Positions 1 to 9,190 of a stretch of DNA of 64,000 nucleotides are shown in pieces. How positions within the stretch are numbered: the stretch's first letter is position 1; the number at the start of each line of letters is the position of its first letter. The notes under the pieces are model-generated. The model did no database searches. It saw only the letters and a program-made list of their open reading frames with translations, and had not been told where the DNA came from. This DNA is from Chryseobacterium sp. MFBS3-17. GTDB lineage: Bacteria; Bacteroidota; Bacteroidia; Flavobacteriales; Weeksellaceae. The stretch covers positions 248,001 through 312,000 of the forward strand of contig NZ_JAJEWK010000012.1 of assembly GCF_020687745.1 (NCBI RefSeq), read 5' to 3'. The position numbers and the translations under genes are program-made.

Positions 1-1947
1 TCGGGGGTGGCACACGTTTTAAATTCATCGCTTAATAAAACACAGACCAAACAGGTTTTTGACGATATAAAATCCGGACGTACTAAATTATTATATGTGG
101 CTCCGGAATCACTGATTAAAGAAGAATATCTCGAGTTTCTGAAGGAAGCCAATATTTCCTTTGTCGCCATAGATGAAGCACACTGTATTTCGGAATGGGG
201 GCATGATTTCCGGCCGGAATACCGTAATCTGAAACTGATCATTGACAAAATTGCCAAAGTACCGGTGATCGCCCTTACCGCAACCGCCACACCAAAGGTG
301 CAAGACGATATCCAGAAAACTCTGGGCATGACCAGTGCAGTTGTTTTCAAGGAAAGCTTTAACCGTCCCAACCTCTTTTACGAGGTAAGACCCAAAGTGA
401 ATGTAGATAAGGAGATTGTAAAGTTCATCAACAAACATGAGGGGAAATCGGGAATTGTGTACTGTCTGAGCCGCCGCAAAGTAGAGGAGTTCGCACAACT
501 GCTGCAGGTTAACGGGATTAATGCATTGCCCTATCACGCAGGTCTGGATCAGAAAACCCGGGTGGCCAATCAGGATAAATTCCTGATGGAAGAATGTGAT
601 GTCATTGTAGCCACCATTGCTTTTGGGATGGGGATTGATAAGCCCGATGTACGCTTTGTCATCCATTATGATATTCCAAAATCACTGGAAAGCTACTACC
701 AGGAAACCGGCAGGGCAGGACGTGACGGCGGCGAGGGAATCTGTCTGGCTTTCTATGATCCTAAAGATATTGAAAAACTGGAAAAATTTCTGGCGCAGAA
801 GCCTGTTTCTGAACGGGAAATCGGGCTGCAGCTGCTGAATGAGGTGGTAGGTTATGCCGAAACTTCCATGAGCAGGCGACAGTATATTTTGTACTATTTC
901 GGTGAACAATTTGATCCGGTAAATGGTGCCGGTGCGCAGATGTGCGATAATTCCGTGAATCCGCCCACGCTGAAAGACTGTACCAAAGAACTGAAAATTG
1001 TACTGAAGGTCACCAAAGATCTGGATGAGAAATTCAAAACCAAAGATTTAATTTCTGTGATCGTAGGAAAAGAGAATTCCGTGACCAAATCCTATAAACT
1101 GGAAACAACGCCTCATTTCGGGGTGGGTAAAGACCAGGAGGAAAACTTCTGGAAATCCATTATCCGGCAGGCTACCGTGCAGAATTTTCTGCAAAAGGAT
1201 ATCGAAACCTATGGGGTGCTGAAGGTGACGGAGAAAGGTGAGGATATGATAGACGGCAAGGACAAAACGCTGTTTATGATTGCCGAGGACCGGCAGTATG
1301 ACCTGGCGCAAACCAAGGCAGATTCTGATCAGGTACAGGTGCAGCAGGGCGGCGGACTGGACAAGGTCTTGTTTGATCAGCTGAAAGATCTCCGGAAATC
1401 TGTGGCAAAAAAGCACGGCATTCCGCCCTACACGGTATTTATGGATCCCAGCCTGGAAGATATGACCGTGCAGTATCCGGTGACCATTGAAGAAATCGGA
1501 AAAGTGTACGGCGTAGGCGATGGTAAGGCTAAAAAATTCGGAAAAGATTTTGCCGAGTTCATCAAAAATTATGTGGATGAGCACCATATAGAACGTACGC
1601 AGGATATGGTTCTGAAACAGGTGGCCAATAAATCCTCACATAAAGTCTTCATCATTCAGAATACCGATAAGAAAATAGATCTGGAAGACATTGCCAAGGC
1701 AAAAAACCTCTCTATGGACGACCTTCTGAAAGAGATGGAGCGCATTGTGTACCAGGGAACCAAACTGAATATCGATTATTATATTGAAGAAAACTTTGAC
1801 GAAGATATTGTAGATGAATTTATGGAATTTATGAACGAAAGCGAAAGCGATTCCATGAAAGTGCTGCTGGCCGAGTTTGGCGATGAACTGAGTGATGAGG
1901 AAGTACGAATGCTAAGAATCAAATTCATCAGCGATGTGGCCAACTGA
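1..1947 (+). CDS. recQ: ATP-dependent DNA helicase RecQ, 5' end outside window
   Basis: This is a 3'-5' superfamily 2 DNA helicase used in recombination and fork repair. The frame is open to the first base, and the protein starts between helicase motifs Ia and II, so the Walker A part lies upstream. Visible in order are the DEAH box ([19 protein letters not shown]), TATAT motif III, the [10 protein letters not shown] and [10 protein letters not shown] motifs of the C-terminal helicase lobe, an RQC region and an HRDC-like domain (about residues 455-530). The RQC zinc site is degenerate: only one cysteine (MCDN) remains in the usual four-cysteine stretch. The GTG at base 7 is not a credible start. 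Confidence 0.95.
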   Translation, partial: SGVAHVLNSSLNKTQTKQVFDDIKSGRTKLLYVAPESLIKEEYLEFLKEANISFVAIDEAHCISEWGHDFRPEYRNLKLIIDKIAKVPVIALTATATPKVQDDIQKTLGMTSAVVFKESFNRPNLFYEVRPKVNVDKEIVKFINKHEGKSGIVYCLSRRKVEEFAQLLQVNGINALPYHAGLDQKTRVANQDKFLMEECDVIVATIAFGMGIDKPDVRFVIHYDIPKSLESYYQETGRAGRDGGEGICLAFYDPKDIEKLEKFLAQKPVSEREIGLQLLNEVVGYAETSMSRRQYILYYFGEQFDPVNGAGAQMCDNSVNPPTLKDCTKELKIVLKVTKDLDEKFKTKDLISVIVGKENSVTKSYKLETTPHFGVGKDQEENFWKSIIRQATVQNFLQKDIETYGVLKVTEKGEDMIDGKDKTLFMIAEDRQYDLAQTKADSDQVQVQQGGGLDKVLFDQLKDLRKSVAKKHGIPPYTVFMDPSLEDMTVQYPVTIEEIGKVYGVGDGKAKKFGKDFAEFIKNYVDEHHIERTQDMVLKQVANKSSHKVFIIQNTDKKIDLEDIAKAKNLSMDDLLKEMERIVYQGTKLNIDYYIEENFDEDIVDEFMEFMNESESDSMKVLLAEFGDELSDEEVRMLRIKFISDVAN

Positions 1948-2037
1948 AACGGCTTTCAGATGAAAGATGTCACCCGCGTTTTTTGGAGCCTTTCGTGGGA
2001 TTTATTGTAAATTCGTACGGTTTTTGACCGTTCACTT

Positions 2038-3117
2038 ATGAAGAAAATTTCCATTATTTTTATTTTACCAGATCTGGAAACCGGCGGTGCCGAACGGATT
2101 GTCACCACCATTGCCAATCATCTTCCGCGCACGATTTTTGAGCCAAAGATTCTCTTGTTGCGCAAACAGGGCGGTTATCTGGATATTCTGAAAGAAGATG
2201 TGGAAATTATTGACATCAGGACGCCGCGGATTCGCTATTCACTGAAACCTATTTTACTGGAAATAAAACGCCGTAAACCGGACATTGTTTTCTGCGGATT
2301 TGGAGAGGTAAATGCCTATCTGTCGTTGTTTATTAAAATGTTCCCCGCAACCCGATTTATAGCCCGAGAGACCAACGTGGTATCACAGCATGTGAAACGC
2401 AGGGAAATCCGTTTTTTTTATAAATTCTATAATAATTATCACAAAATCATCTGCCAGAGTGATGACATGCAGCAGGATCTGGAGCAAAATTTCAATATTA
2501 AAAAAGAAAAACTGGTCAAAATCAACAATCCGGTAGATTTTGATTTTATTGATGCGCAGCTAAAAATTTCTGAGCGCCCAGAAAGTTTCCAGGGAAATCA
2601 TAAAAATGTTGTTGCCATCGGTAATCTTTCTGCCAGAAAGGGGTTTGATGAACTGTTGAAAGTATTCCATTTCTTGAGAAACGAACCGCTGAAACTGCAT
2701 ATTCTGGGCGATGGTGCTGATAAGAACTTGCTTCACCAGATGAAGGACGATATGAAACTGGTCAATGTAATCTTCCACGGGCAGCAAAAAAATCCTTACC
2801 GCTTTCTGAAATATGCTGATTTATTTGTGCTTTCGTCCCGGTATGAAGGTTTTCCCAATGTTTTACTGGAAGCCGGTGCCTGCGGCGTCTATTCGCTGGC
2901 CAATAATTGTCCGGGCGGAATTAATGAGATTATTCAGGAGGGCGTGAATGGCGAGATTGCAGAAATTCACCTTCATCGGGAATTTGCAGAAAGATTGATC
3001 AGTGCACTTGCCCGGCCCCGGGATAAAGAAGCGATCCGAAATTCCATAAAATCCCGTTTTTCCCGGGACATCATCCTGAATCAGTTTGAAGGTTTATTTA
3101 CTTCATATTTTAACTGA
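2038..3117 (+). CDS. GT4-family glycosyltransferase
   Basis: This 359-residue cytoplasmic protein probably transfers a sugar from a nucleotide sugar to a surface polysaccharide or lipid acceptor. The N-terminal Rossmann half has the GGAERI loop typical of GT-B enzymes. The C-terminal half has the donor-binding signature SRYEGFPNVLLEA, in which two glutamates are separated by seven residues (EX7E), followed by a G-rich NCPGGINEII segment. It begins 90 bases after recQ on the same strand. The substrate cannot be read from the sequence. No other polysaccharide genes adjoin it, so it looks like a single insertion between housekeeping genes. Confidence 0.88.
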   Translation: MKKISIIFILPDLETGGAERIVTTIANHLPRTIFEPKILLLRKQGGYLDILKEDVEIIDIRTPRIRYSLKPILLEIKRRKPDIVFCGFGEVNAYLSLFIKMFPATRFIARETNVVSQHVKRREIRFFYKFYNNYHKIICQSDDMQQDLEQNFNIKKEKLVKINNPVDFDFIDAQLKISERPESFQGNHKNVVAIGNLSARKGFDELLKVFHFLRNEPLKLHILGDGADKNLLHQMKDDMKLVNVIFHGQQKNPYRFLKYADLFVLSSRYEGFPNVLLEAGACGVYSLANNCPGGINEIIQEGVNGEIAEIHLHREFAERLISALARPRDKEAIRNSIKSRFSRDIILNQFEGLFTSYFN

Positions 3118-3295
3118 TTCTCAAATTTATTTACACTTTTTTTACTTTATAAAATTTTATTTTTCAAAATTTGCACACTTTTTGAAGTTATATAAATTAT
3201 ATGTATCTGAAAATCAAATAGATACGTTTTATAATCTGTAAACTTTTTGAATTATGGAATTTCTGTTGTAATTTTATCCCTTGAAAAATATAATT

Positions 3296-5848
3296 ATGGA
3301 AGCAGAGATTTCATCAAAAAAGAATAAGGTTTTTACACATGAGGATGCCTATGAAGCTACCCTGGAGTACTTTGGCGGAGATGACCTCGCAGCGAAAGTG
3401 TGGGTCAGTAAGTATGCACTGAAGGACTCTGACGGCAACATCTATGAGCGGACTCCGGCAGATATGCACAGGCGCATTGCCTCTGAAATTGCCCGGGTGG
3501 AGGCAAAATATGCCCATCCGCTTTCCGAAAAGAAAATTTTTGATCTCATCAAAAACTTTACCTACATCATCCCGCAGGGAAGCCCCATGACCGGCATCGG
3601 GAATAATTTTCAGATTGCGTCATTGTCCAATTGCTTTGTCATCGGAAGTGGCAGGGACAGTGATTCCTATGGCAGCATCATGAAAATAGATGAAGAGCAG
3701 GTGCAGCTCATGAAAAGACGCGGCGGCGTGGGACATGATTTATCATACATCCGCCCGAAAGGTTCTCCCGTAAAAAATTCGGCACTTACCTCTACAGGAC
3801 TGGTTCCATTTATGGAGCGTTATTCCAATTCTACCCGCGAAGTGGCTCAGGACGGCCGGCGAGGGGCACTGATGCTCTCAGTTTCCGTTAACCATCCCGA
3901 CTCCGAAGACTTTGTAAATGCCAAACTAGAGCAAGGAAAGATTACGGGTGCCAATATTTCCGTACGCATAGATGATGCATTCATGAAAGCCGTGGTTCAG
4001 GATGAAAATTATGTGCAGAAATACCCGATACACAGTAAAAATCCGAAGTTTCAGAAAGAGATAAAGGCTACCGACCTTTGGAAGAAAATCATTCATAATG
4101 CCTGGAAATCTGCTGAGCCGGGCGTATTGTTCTGGGATACCATCGTAGGCGAGTCCTTGCCGGACTGCTACGCAGATCTGGGTTATGAAACCGTTTCTAC
4201 TAATCCATGCGGTGAAATTCCGCTGTGTCCGTATGACTCCTGTCGCCTGCTGGCCGTGAACCTCTTCTCGTATGTGGAAAACCCGTTCACTTCTCATGCG
4301 AAGTTTAACTTCGACCTTTTCCGTGAGCATGTAGGTTATGCACAGCGGATGATGGATGACATCATTGACCTGGAAATAGAAAAAATTGACGCCATTCTTC
4401 AGAAAATCGATTCCGATGCCGAAAGTGATGAAATAAAAGCGACCGAAAGAAACCTCTGGACCAAAATCCGCCATAAAACTATAGAAGGCCGCAGAACCGG
4501 TGTGGGAATCACTGCAGAGGGCGATATGCTGGCGGCACTCAATATACAGTACGGCAGCAAGGAAGGGAATGAATTTTCTACCCTGGTGCACAAAACTCTG
4601 GCGCTGGCAGCTTACCGTTCTTCTGTTGATATGGCAAAGGAACGGGGTGCATTTGCGATTTACGATGCCAAAAGAGAGTCTAAGAATCCATTTGTACGCC
4701 GCATCAAGGAAGCAGATCCCAAACTGTATAAAGAGATGCAAAAATACGGCCGTCGTAATATCGCGCTCCTTACCATTGCGCCTACCGGCAGCACCTCCCT
4801 CATGTCTCAGACCACCTCCGGAATTGAACCCGTCTTTCTTCCTGTGTACAAAAGAAGAAGAAAAGTAAATCCCAATGACCGGGATGTCCGCGTGGATTTT
4901 GTGGATGAAGTAGGCGATTCCTGGGAAGAGTATCTGGTATTCCATCACCGTTTCAAACAATGGATGGAGGTCAATGACATCGATACTGACAAGAAATATA
5001 CCCAGGACGAAATCAATAAAATTATAGAAGCGTCGCCGTATTACAAAGCGACATCCAATGATGTGGACTGGCTCAGCAAAGTAGAAATGCAGGGAGCCAT
5101 CCAGAAATGGGTAGATCATTCCATCTCTGTAACCATTAATATCCCGAATGATGCCACCGAAGAACTCGTGAATCAGCTTTACATCAAAGCGTGGGAAGTA
5201 GGGTGCAAGGGCGTCACGGTGTATCGCGACGGTTCCCGCTCGGGAGTTTTGATTGCCAGCGATGAGAAAAAGGAGGAGAGCCAGGAGTTGCTTTCGTCGG
5301 CATTTCCTACGAAACGACCGCAGACCCTGAAGGCCGATGTAGTGCGCTTTCAGAATAATAAAGAAAAGTGGATTGCCTTTGTAGGACTTATAGACGGCAA
5401 GCCGTACGAGATTTTCACCGGACTGGCAGATGACGAAGAGGGTATTCTGCTGCCCAGATGGGTGAATGAAGGTTTAATCATTAAAAACCGGGATGAAAAC
5501 GGTGATTCCCGCTATGATTTTCAGTTTACCAACCTCCGGGGTTACAAAACCACAATCGAAGGTCTTTCCCATAAATTTAAGCCTGAATTCTGGAACTATG
5601 CCAAGCTGATTTCCGGAACACTGAGACACGGGATGCCGATTGAAAACGTGGTGGAACTCATTAACCGGATGGAGTTGGATTCTGAATCCATCAACAACTG
5701 GAAAGCCGGTGTAGCCCGTGCGCTGAAACGGTATATTGCTGATGGTACCCATGCCTCCGGCAGTTGTTCCAGCTGTGGCTCGGATCAGGTGATGTATCAG
5801 GAAGGCTGCCTCACCTGTAAGAACTGCGGAAGTTCGAAATGTGGGTAG
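3296..5848 (+). CDS. nrdJ: Class II (adenosylcobalamin-dependent) ribonucleotide reductase
   Basis: It reduces ribonucleotides to deoxyribonucleotides using a thiyl radical generated from adenosylcobalamin, without oxygen or a second subunit. The 850-residue protein has the finger-loop triad N303, C305 and E307 in NPCGEIPL, an N-terminal cysteine partner in LSNCFVIG, and the phosphate-binding APTGSTS segment. A C-terminal region ends in a cysteine-rich ribbon (CSSCG, CLTCKNCGSSKCG) that should shuttle electrons from thioredoxin or bind zinc. The ATG at 3296 is preferred over the in-frame TTG 15 bases upstream. I see no cobalamin riboswitch in the AT-rich leader. The PduO-type adenosyltransferase at 25934 can supply its cofactor. 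Confidence 0.93.
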   Translation: MEAEISSKKNKVFTHEDAYEATLEYFGGDDLAAKVWVSKYALKDSDGNIYERTPADMHRRIASEIARVEAKYAHPLSEKKIFDLIKNFTYIIPQGSPMTGIGNNFQIASLSNCFVIGSGRDSDSYGSIMKIDEEQVQLMKRRGGVGHDLSYIRPKGSPVKNSALTSTGLVPFMERYSNSTREVAQDGRRGALMLSVSVNHPDSEDFVNAKLEQGKITGANISVRIDDAFMKAVVQDENYVQKYPIHSKNPKFQKEIKATDLWKKIIHNAWKSAEPGVLFWDTIVGESLPDCYADLGYETVSTNPCGEIPLCPYDSCRLLAVNLFSYVENPFTSHAKFNFDLFREHVGYAQRMMDDIIDLEIEKIDAILQKIDSDAESDEIKATERNLWTKIRHKTIEGRRTGVGITAEGDMLAALNIQYGSKEGNEFSTLVHKTLALAAYRSSVDMAKERGAFAIYDAKRESKNPFVRRIKEADPKLYKEMQKYGRRNIALLTIAPTGSTSLMSQTTSGIEPVFLPVYKRRRKVNPNDRDVRVDFVDEVGDSWEEYLVFHHRFKQWMEVNDIDTDKKYTQDEINKIIEASPYYKATSNDVDWLSKVEMQGAIQKWVDHSISVTINIPNDATEELVNQLYIKAWEVGCKGVTVYRDGSRSGVLIASDEKKEESQELLSSAFPTKRPQTLKADVVRFQNNKEKWIAFVGLIDGKPYEIFTGLADDEEGILLPRWVNEGLIIKNRDENGDSRYDFQFTNLRGYKTTIEGLSHKFKPEFWNYAKLISGTLRHGMPIENVVELINRMELDSESINNWKAGVARALKRYIADGTHASGSCSSCGSDQVMYQEGCLTCKNCGSSKCG

Positions 5849-5868
5849 TGTGACCGGAAGGAGACAGA

Positions 5869-5903
5869 GGTCGGCCGCAGCGCAGCTGCGGCCGACCTTT
5901 TTT
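5869..5903 (+). terminator. Strong hairpin terminator after nrdJ
   Basis: A perfect 13-bp stem (5869-5881 with 5885-5897) has a GCA loop and runs directly into a T tract. It lies 20 bases after the nrdJ stop codon. Confidence 0.85.
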
Positions 5904-6008
5904 ATGAGCAATGACGGGTGATTGAAGTTCTTTTGTGAAGATGGTGATCTGAATTTTCACTTGTGGGAGCGGGTTGCGGCCGACCTCCTTTATGAGCAAT
6001 GATGGGTG
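5887..6008. repeat. Imperfect 34-bp direct repeat
   Basis: Bases 5887-5920 and 5975-6008 match at 31 of 34 positions (TGCGGCCGACC, then TTTATGAGCAATGA, then GGGTG). The first copy contains the descending arm of the nrdJ terminator, so a terminator half has been duplicated without its partner arm. Looser relatives (GAGACGTTGCC near 6030, GAGATGTTGCC near 6143) suggest that the whole 5.87-6.26 kb stretch grew from decayed repeats. Confidence 0.7.
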
Positions 6009-6232
6009 GCTGACCTTTTTCTGGAGTTGAGACGTTGCCATATGTATTGGTAGTAAGAAATGAGAGAAGGTTAGCCTTTATGATGAAGGTTTAGAGTGGC
6101 TGATATTTTTTGTGGACTGCAGTTGATTTTTTCAAAGAGATGAGATGTTGCCGGTCTTATTTTGACGGTAGATGAGGCCTTACCTTCGTTTTTGATGGGA
6201 ATTAAGCGTGCATTCTTTTTTTTGTGAGGAAT

Positions 6233-6259
6233 GAGCCGCGCGCCTGCGGCGCGCGGCTC
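6233..6259. repeat. Perfect GC-rich palindrome
   Basis: Arms GAGCCGCGCGCC and GGCGCGCGGCTC pair perfectly over 12 bp around a TGC loop. A run of T lies on the 5' side and AAAAAG on the 3' side, so it could terminate transcripts in either direction. It sits in the gene-free stretch between nrdJ and lpd. Confidence 0.75.
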
Positions 6260-6332
6260 AAAAAGAATCCCCGGCATCTGAAGAAACCGCCTGCCTGAGA
6301 CTGAGTACGCTTTCGGAAGGCTTTGCGTAACC

Positions 6333-6493
6333 AGCCCTGATCGCAGCGGCTACCCCGCACAGTTGCCCCATGGTTTCAATGGTTACCTTATGGTTTTTGC
6401 CGTGGGGCAGCTGGAGGAGTAATAGCGGAGAGCAGGTTCCCGGCTGCCCAGAAAAAATCTGAATCATCTTTTTCAGTCCTCCTGAAAAATCTC
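6333..6493 (+). ncRNA. Flavo-1-like structured element upstream of lpd
   Basis: The element opens with AGCCCTGATCGCAGCGGC. A long hairpin follows (CAGTTGCCCCATGG at 6359-6372 against CCGTGGGGCAGCTG at 6400-6413), then AATAGCGGAGAGC and TCCTCCTGAAAAATCTC. The same block order occurs on the minus strand at 8091-8216. The layout matches my recollection of a repeated conserved RNA in Flavobacteria (the Flavo-1 motif). The family name is from memory and was not searched. Confidence 0.55.
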
Positions 6494-6528
6494 TGGAACT
6501 CCGTGGGCTCGTAAGGCAAAATTTTTCG

Positions 6529-6536
6529 TAATTTTG
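6529..6536 (+). promoter_or_regulatory. Bacteroidota -7 element for lpd
   Basis: TAATTTTG fits TAnnTTTG and lies 42 bases before the lpd ATG. Confidence 0.55.
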
Positions 6537-6578
6537 TGCAACTTTTAATGCTATCAATAAAAATCAAACAAAAATAAA

Positions 6579-7982
6579 ATGAGTCAATTTGATGTTACCG
6601 TTATCGGTTCGGGTCCCGGTGGGTATGTGGCCGCCATCCGTTGTGCACAGTTAGGTTTCAAAACTGCTATTATAGAAAAGTACCCTACCATGGGCGGTAC
6701 CTGTCTCAATGTGGGTTGTATTCCCTCTAAAGCACTGCTGGACAGCTCTGAGCATTTCGAAAATGCAGCACATCAATTTGCCAACCACGGAATCATCATC
6801 AACGAACCTGTAGCAGACATCAGCCGGATGATTGCCAGAAAAGATGAAGTGGTAGAGCAGACCACCAAAGGAATTCAGTTCCTGATGGATAAAAACAAGA
6901 TCACCGTCTTTGAAGGGGTGGGAAGTTTTGAGTCTGCCACTCAGATTAAAGTGACCAAAAACGACGGTTCCTCAGAAATTCTGGAATCGAAGTATACCAT
7001 TATTGCTACCGGCTCCAAGCCAAGCTCATTGCCGTTCATTACCGTGGACAAGGAAAGAATCATTACTTCTACCGAAGCCCTGAAGCTGAAAGAAATCCCG
7101 AAGCATATGATTGTTATAGGGGGCGGGGTCATTGGTCTGGAACTGGGATCGGTGTACAAACGTCTGGGTGCAGAGGTTACCGTGGTAGAATTCATGGATA
7201 AGATTATCCCGACCATGGACGGCGCATTGTCCAAAGAACTGAATAAAGTCCTGAGAAAACAAGGCATGAGGTTCAATCTTTCTACCGGCGTGCAGTCTGT
7301 GGAACGCAATGGCGATACGGTAAAAGTGACCGCAAAAGATAAAAAAGGTGCCGAGGTGGTTCTGGAAGGAGATTATGTACTGGTTTCCGTAGGCAGAAGA
7401 CCTTATACAGACGGTCTGGCGCTGGAAAAAGCCGGGGTGGAGCTCGACGAAAGAGGCCGCGTAAAAACCAACGATCACCTGCAGACCAATGTGTCGAACA
7501 TTTACGCCATCGGTGATGTAGTGGCCGGAGCCATGCTGGCGCATAAAGCATCAGAAGAAGGGGTGATGGTGGCCGAGCAGCTTGCCGGACAAAAACCACA
7601 CATCAACTACAATCTGATTCCGGGTGTGGTCTATACCTGGCCGGAAGTAGCTGCTGTAGGTAAAACAGAAGAACAGCTGAAAGAAGAAGGCGTGGCGTAT
7701 AAAGCCGGTAACTTCCCGATGCGGGCACTGGGCAGAAGCCGTGCGTCCGGAGATGTAGACGGATTTATCAAGATTCTGGCAGACGAAAAAACGGATGAGG
7801 TTCTGGGCGTACACATGATTGGTGCCAGAGCGGCAGACATGATTGCGGCGGCGGTTACGGCTATGGAATTCCGTGCCAGTGCAGAAGACATTGCCCGCAT
7901 GAGCCATGCGCACCCTACATTTGCAGAAGCCATAAAAGAGGCGGCACTGGATGCCACTGCAAAAATTGCAATTCACATGTAA
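6579..7982 (+). CDS. lpdA: Dihydrolipoyl dehydrogenase
   Basis: This is the E3 flavoprotein of 2-oxoacid dehydrogenase complexes and the glycine cleavage system; it reoxidises dihydrolipoamide with NAD+. The 467-residue protein has an N-terminal FAD-binding GSGPGG motif, the redox-active disulfide C42/C47 in GGTCLNVGCIPSK, a second dinucleotide fold (GGGVIGLELG), the FAD segment IYAIGDV, and the C-terminal HAHPTFAE active-site base region. It is transcribed alone, with its own promoter and terminator, between two Flavo-1-like elements. lipA at 40239 makes the lipoyl group that this enzyme acts on. Confidence 0.97.
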   Translation: MSQFDVTVIGSGPGGYVAAIRCAQLGFKTAIIEKYPTMGGTCLNVGCIPSKALLDSSEHFENAAHQFANHGIIINEPVADISRMIARKDEVVEQTTKGIQFLMDKNKITVFEGVGSFESATQIKVTKNDGSSEILESKYTIIATGSKPSSLPFITVDKERIITSTEALKLKEIPKHMIVIGGGVIGLELGSVYKRLGAEVTVVEFMDKIIPTMDGALSKELNKVLRKQGMRFNLSTGVQSVERNGDTVKVTAKDKKGAEVVLEGDYVLVSVGRRPYTDGLALEKAGVELDERGRVKTNDHLQTNVSNIYAIGDVVAGAMLAHKASEEGVMVAEQLAGQKPHINYNLIPGVVYTWPEVAAVGKTEEQLKEEGVAYKAGNFPMRALGRSRASGDVDGFIKILADEKTDEVLGVHMIGARAADMIAAAVTAMEFRASAEDIARMSHAHPTFAEAIKEAALDATAKIAIHM

Positions 7983-8007
7983 AATTTCAGTTTCAACTGA
8001 TTTTGAT

Positions 8008-8036
8008 AAAGGACAGGCCCGGGCTTGTCCTTTTTT
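8008..8036 (+). terminator. lpd terminator
   Basis: AAAGGACAGGCCC and GGGCTTGTCCTTT form a stem with one G-T pair, followed by TTTTTT, 26 bases after the lpd stop. Confidence 0.85.
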
Positions 8037-8090
8037 GTGCTGTTCTTCGGGTAAAAGCATCATCTCGGGAAATAGAACGGTGAAATGTAG

Positions 8091-8216
8091 GGGATTTTTT
8101 AGGAGCACACACGGCACCGTTGCCTTACACTTGACCTACCGGCTGTACGCTGTATCTTTTTGGGTGCATTCGGCTCCGCTCATGCGCCCAAAAAGGATGC
8201 CGCTGCCATCCGGGCT
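8091..8216 (-). ncRNA. Second Flavo-1-like element
   Basis: Read on the minus strand it opens with AGCCCGGATGGCAGCGGC. A 13-bp hairpin follows (8182-8194 with 8157-8169), then GATACAGCGTACAGCCGG, and it ends in TCCTAAAAAATCCC. Its block order equals that of 6333-6493 on the plus strand, but the central hairpin differs in sequence. That pattern suggests conserved structure rather than recent duplication. The Rfam family is recalled, not searched. Confidence 0.55.
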
Positions 8217-8287
8217 ATGTTGAGGCAGGGAATTTTTTTTGCCAGACAGACGGTTTTACGGATGATTCGGGACACTTTTCGGAACCG

Positions 8288-8430
8288 GACCGCTCCGGAG
8301 GAGCGGACTGTTCGGGTTTTCTGCTGCCTGCAGTAGTGCCGATGCATTTTCGATTCAGCTCCGGAGGAGCGGACTGTGAATAGAAAAAACTCAGAAAAAT
8401 CATCCCAGCTCCGTAGGAGTGACCTGTCCG
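8288..8430. repeat. Three copies of a GCTCCGnAGGAGC palindrome
   Basis: Copies lie at 8290-8306 (CCGCTCC, GGA, GGAGCGG), 8358-8374 and 8408-8427 (GCTCCGTAGGAGTGACCTGT). All face the same way and each is followed by a G(A/C)CTGT tail. The intervals are about 68 and 50 bases. They behave like a REP-type interspersed palindrome and have no coding potential. Confidence 0.75.
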
Positions 8431-8537
8431 TACCTTCCGTTGATGGCAAAAATTACGGCGTATTATCTTTCAGCAGTGTCTGATCTGACCGTGCTTTGAA
8501 GCGGTCGTATTTATGCTGATGAACAAAATATTTTGGT

Positions 8538-8578
8538 TACATTTGATTGACTAACTAAAAAAGTCAATCTATAGGAGG
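8538..8578 (+). promoter_or_regulatory. Promoter, hairpin and Shine-Dalgarno-like leader of the 8630 gene
   Basis: TACATTTG at 8538-8545 fits the Bacteroidota -7 element. A perfect 8-bp inverted repeat (8545-8552 with 8562-8569) and AGGAGG at 8573-8578 follow. The purine run is about 50 bases before the ATG, too far to act as its ribosome site. The leader is far richer in A+T than the flanking repeats. Confidence 0.4.
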
Positions 8579-8629
8579 ATAAGACAGATATATTGTCTAA
8601 AACAAAATTTTAATTTAAATACAAAATAA

Positions 8630-9038
8630 ATGAAAAAAACACTAATCCTTTCGGTACAGACAAACGACCATTACTTTTGCTTTTAGGGCAATCAGACGGC
8701 TCATACAAACTTGCAATTAGAAATGACAATATTGTTGAGTGCATTGATTGTGGTGGAATGTTTGGCGACCCGTTTGTAGGGACAACAATACAAAACGGAA
8801 ATGTTTTAATTGAACACGGCATTGCAGGTGGACAACATTGGGAAAAGACAATCACTTTCAAATTTGACAAGACAAGAAAAATTGGTTTCTTTACGAAGAC
8901 CATTTCATAAGTTACAAGCTTAACGACAGTGACGACCCCGATGCAGAAGCATTAGTAAAAGACAATGATAACTTAAAAACGGTACAAGATTTTGGTGTAG
9001 TTTCATTTGAAAAATTTGACACTTACAAAAACGAATAA
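8630..9038 (+). pseudogene. Hypothetical gene with two offsetting frameshifts
   Basis: I do not recognise the family. One continuous protein can be read if an extra A is removed from the seven-A run after the ATG (8633-8639) and one base is restored near 8872-8882. It would run from MKNTNPFGTDKRPL through the central IECIDCGG-like stretch (8690-8870) to a C-terminus ending FDTYKNE at 9038, about 136 residues. As it stands, the first frame stops after 18 codons and the central frame at 8910. Both lesions are in A-rich runs, so sequencing error is possible. The segment is AT-rich against its neighbours and looks transferred. It has no signal peptide or membrane segment. Confidence 0.6.
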
Positions 9039-9190
9039 TTAGGGCAGCCGTTACGATATTCTATGTCAAAACAAGCAAAAAGGTGATTACTTTCTGGAAT
9101 CGGTTTTTTCCAAAACCTAAAGACCGCCCAAAGAGCCACCCCCAAAAATGGCGGGGAATTTGAAGCCTTCTCGCCAGTTGATTTTTAAAC

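Noticed and set aside
3118-3295. Cobalamin riboswitch before nrdJ
   Set aside because: The leader is AT-rich and lacks a recognisable B12-box.
3926-5119. A 397-codon minus-strand open frame inside nrdJ
   Set aside because: It is a shadow of nrdJ: no start context, no domain, and the plus frame has clear RNR motifs over the same bases.
6258-6557. A 99-codon minus-strand frame upstream of lpd
   Set aside because: It covers the reverse of the Flavo-1-like element and ends in the 6233-6259 palindrome; the conservation is better explained by RNA structure.
9039-9190. Possible integron attC site after the frameshifted orphan gene
   Set aside because: GCAGCCGTTACG does not fit the attC core, no partner arm is present, and no integrase lies nearby.
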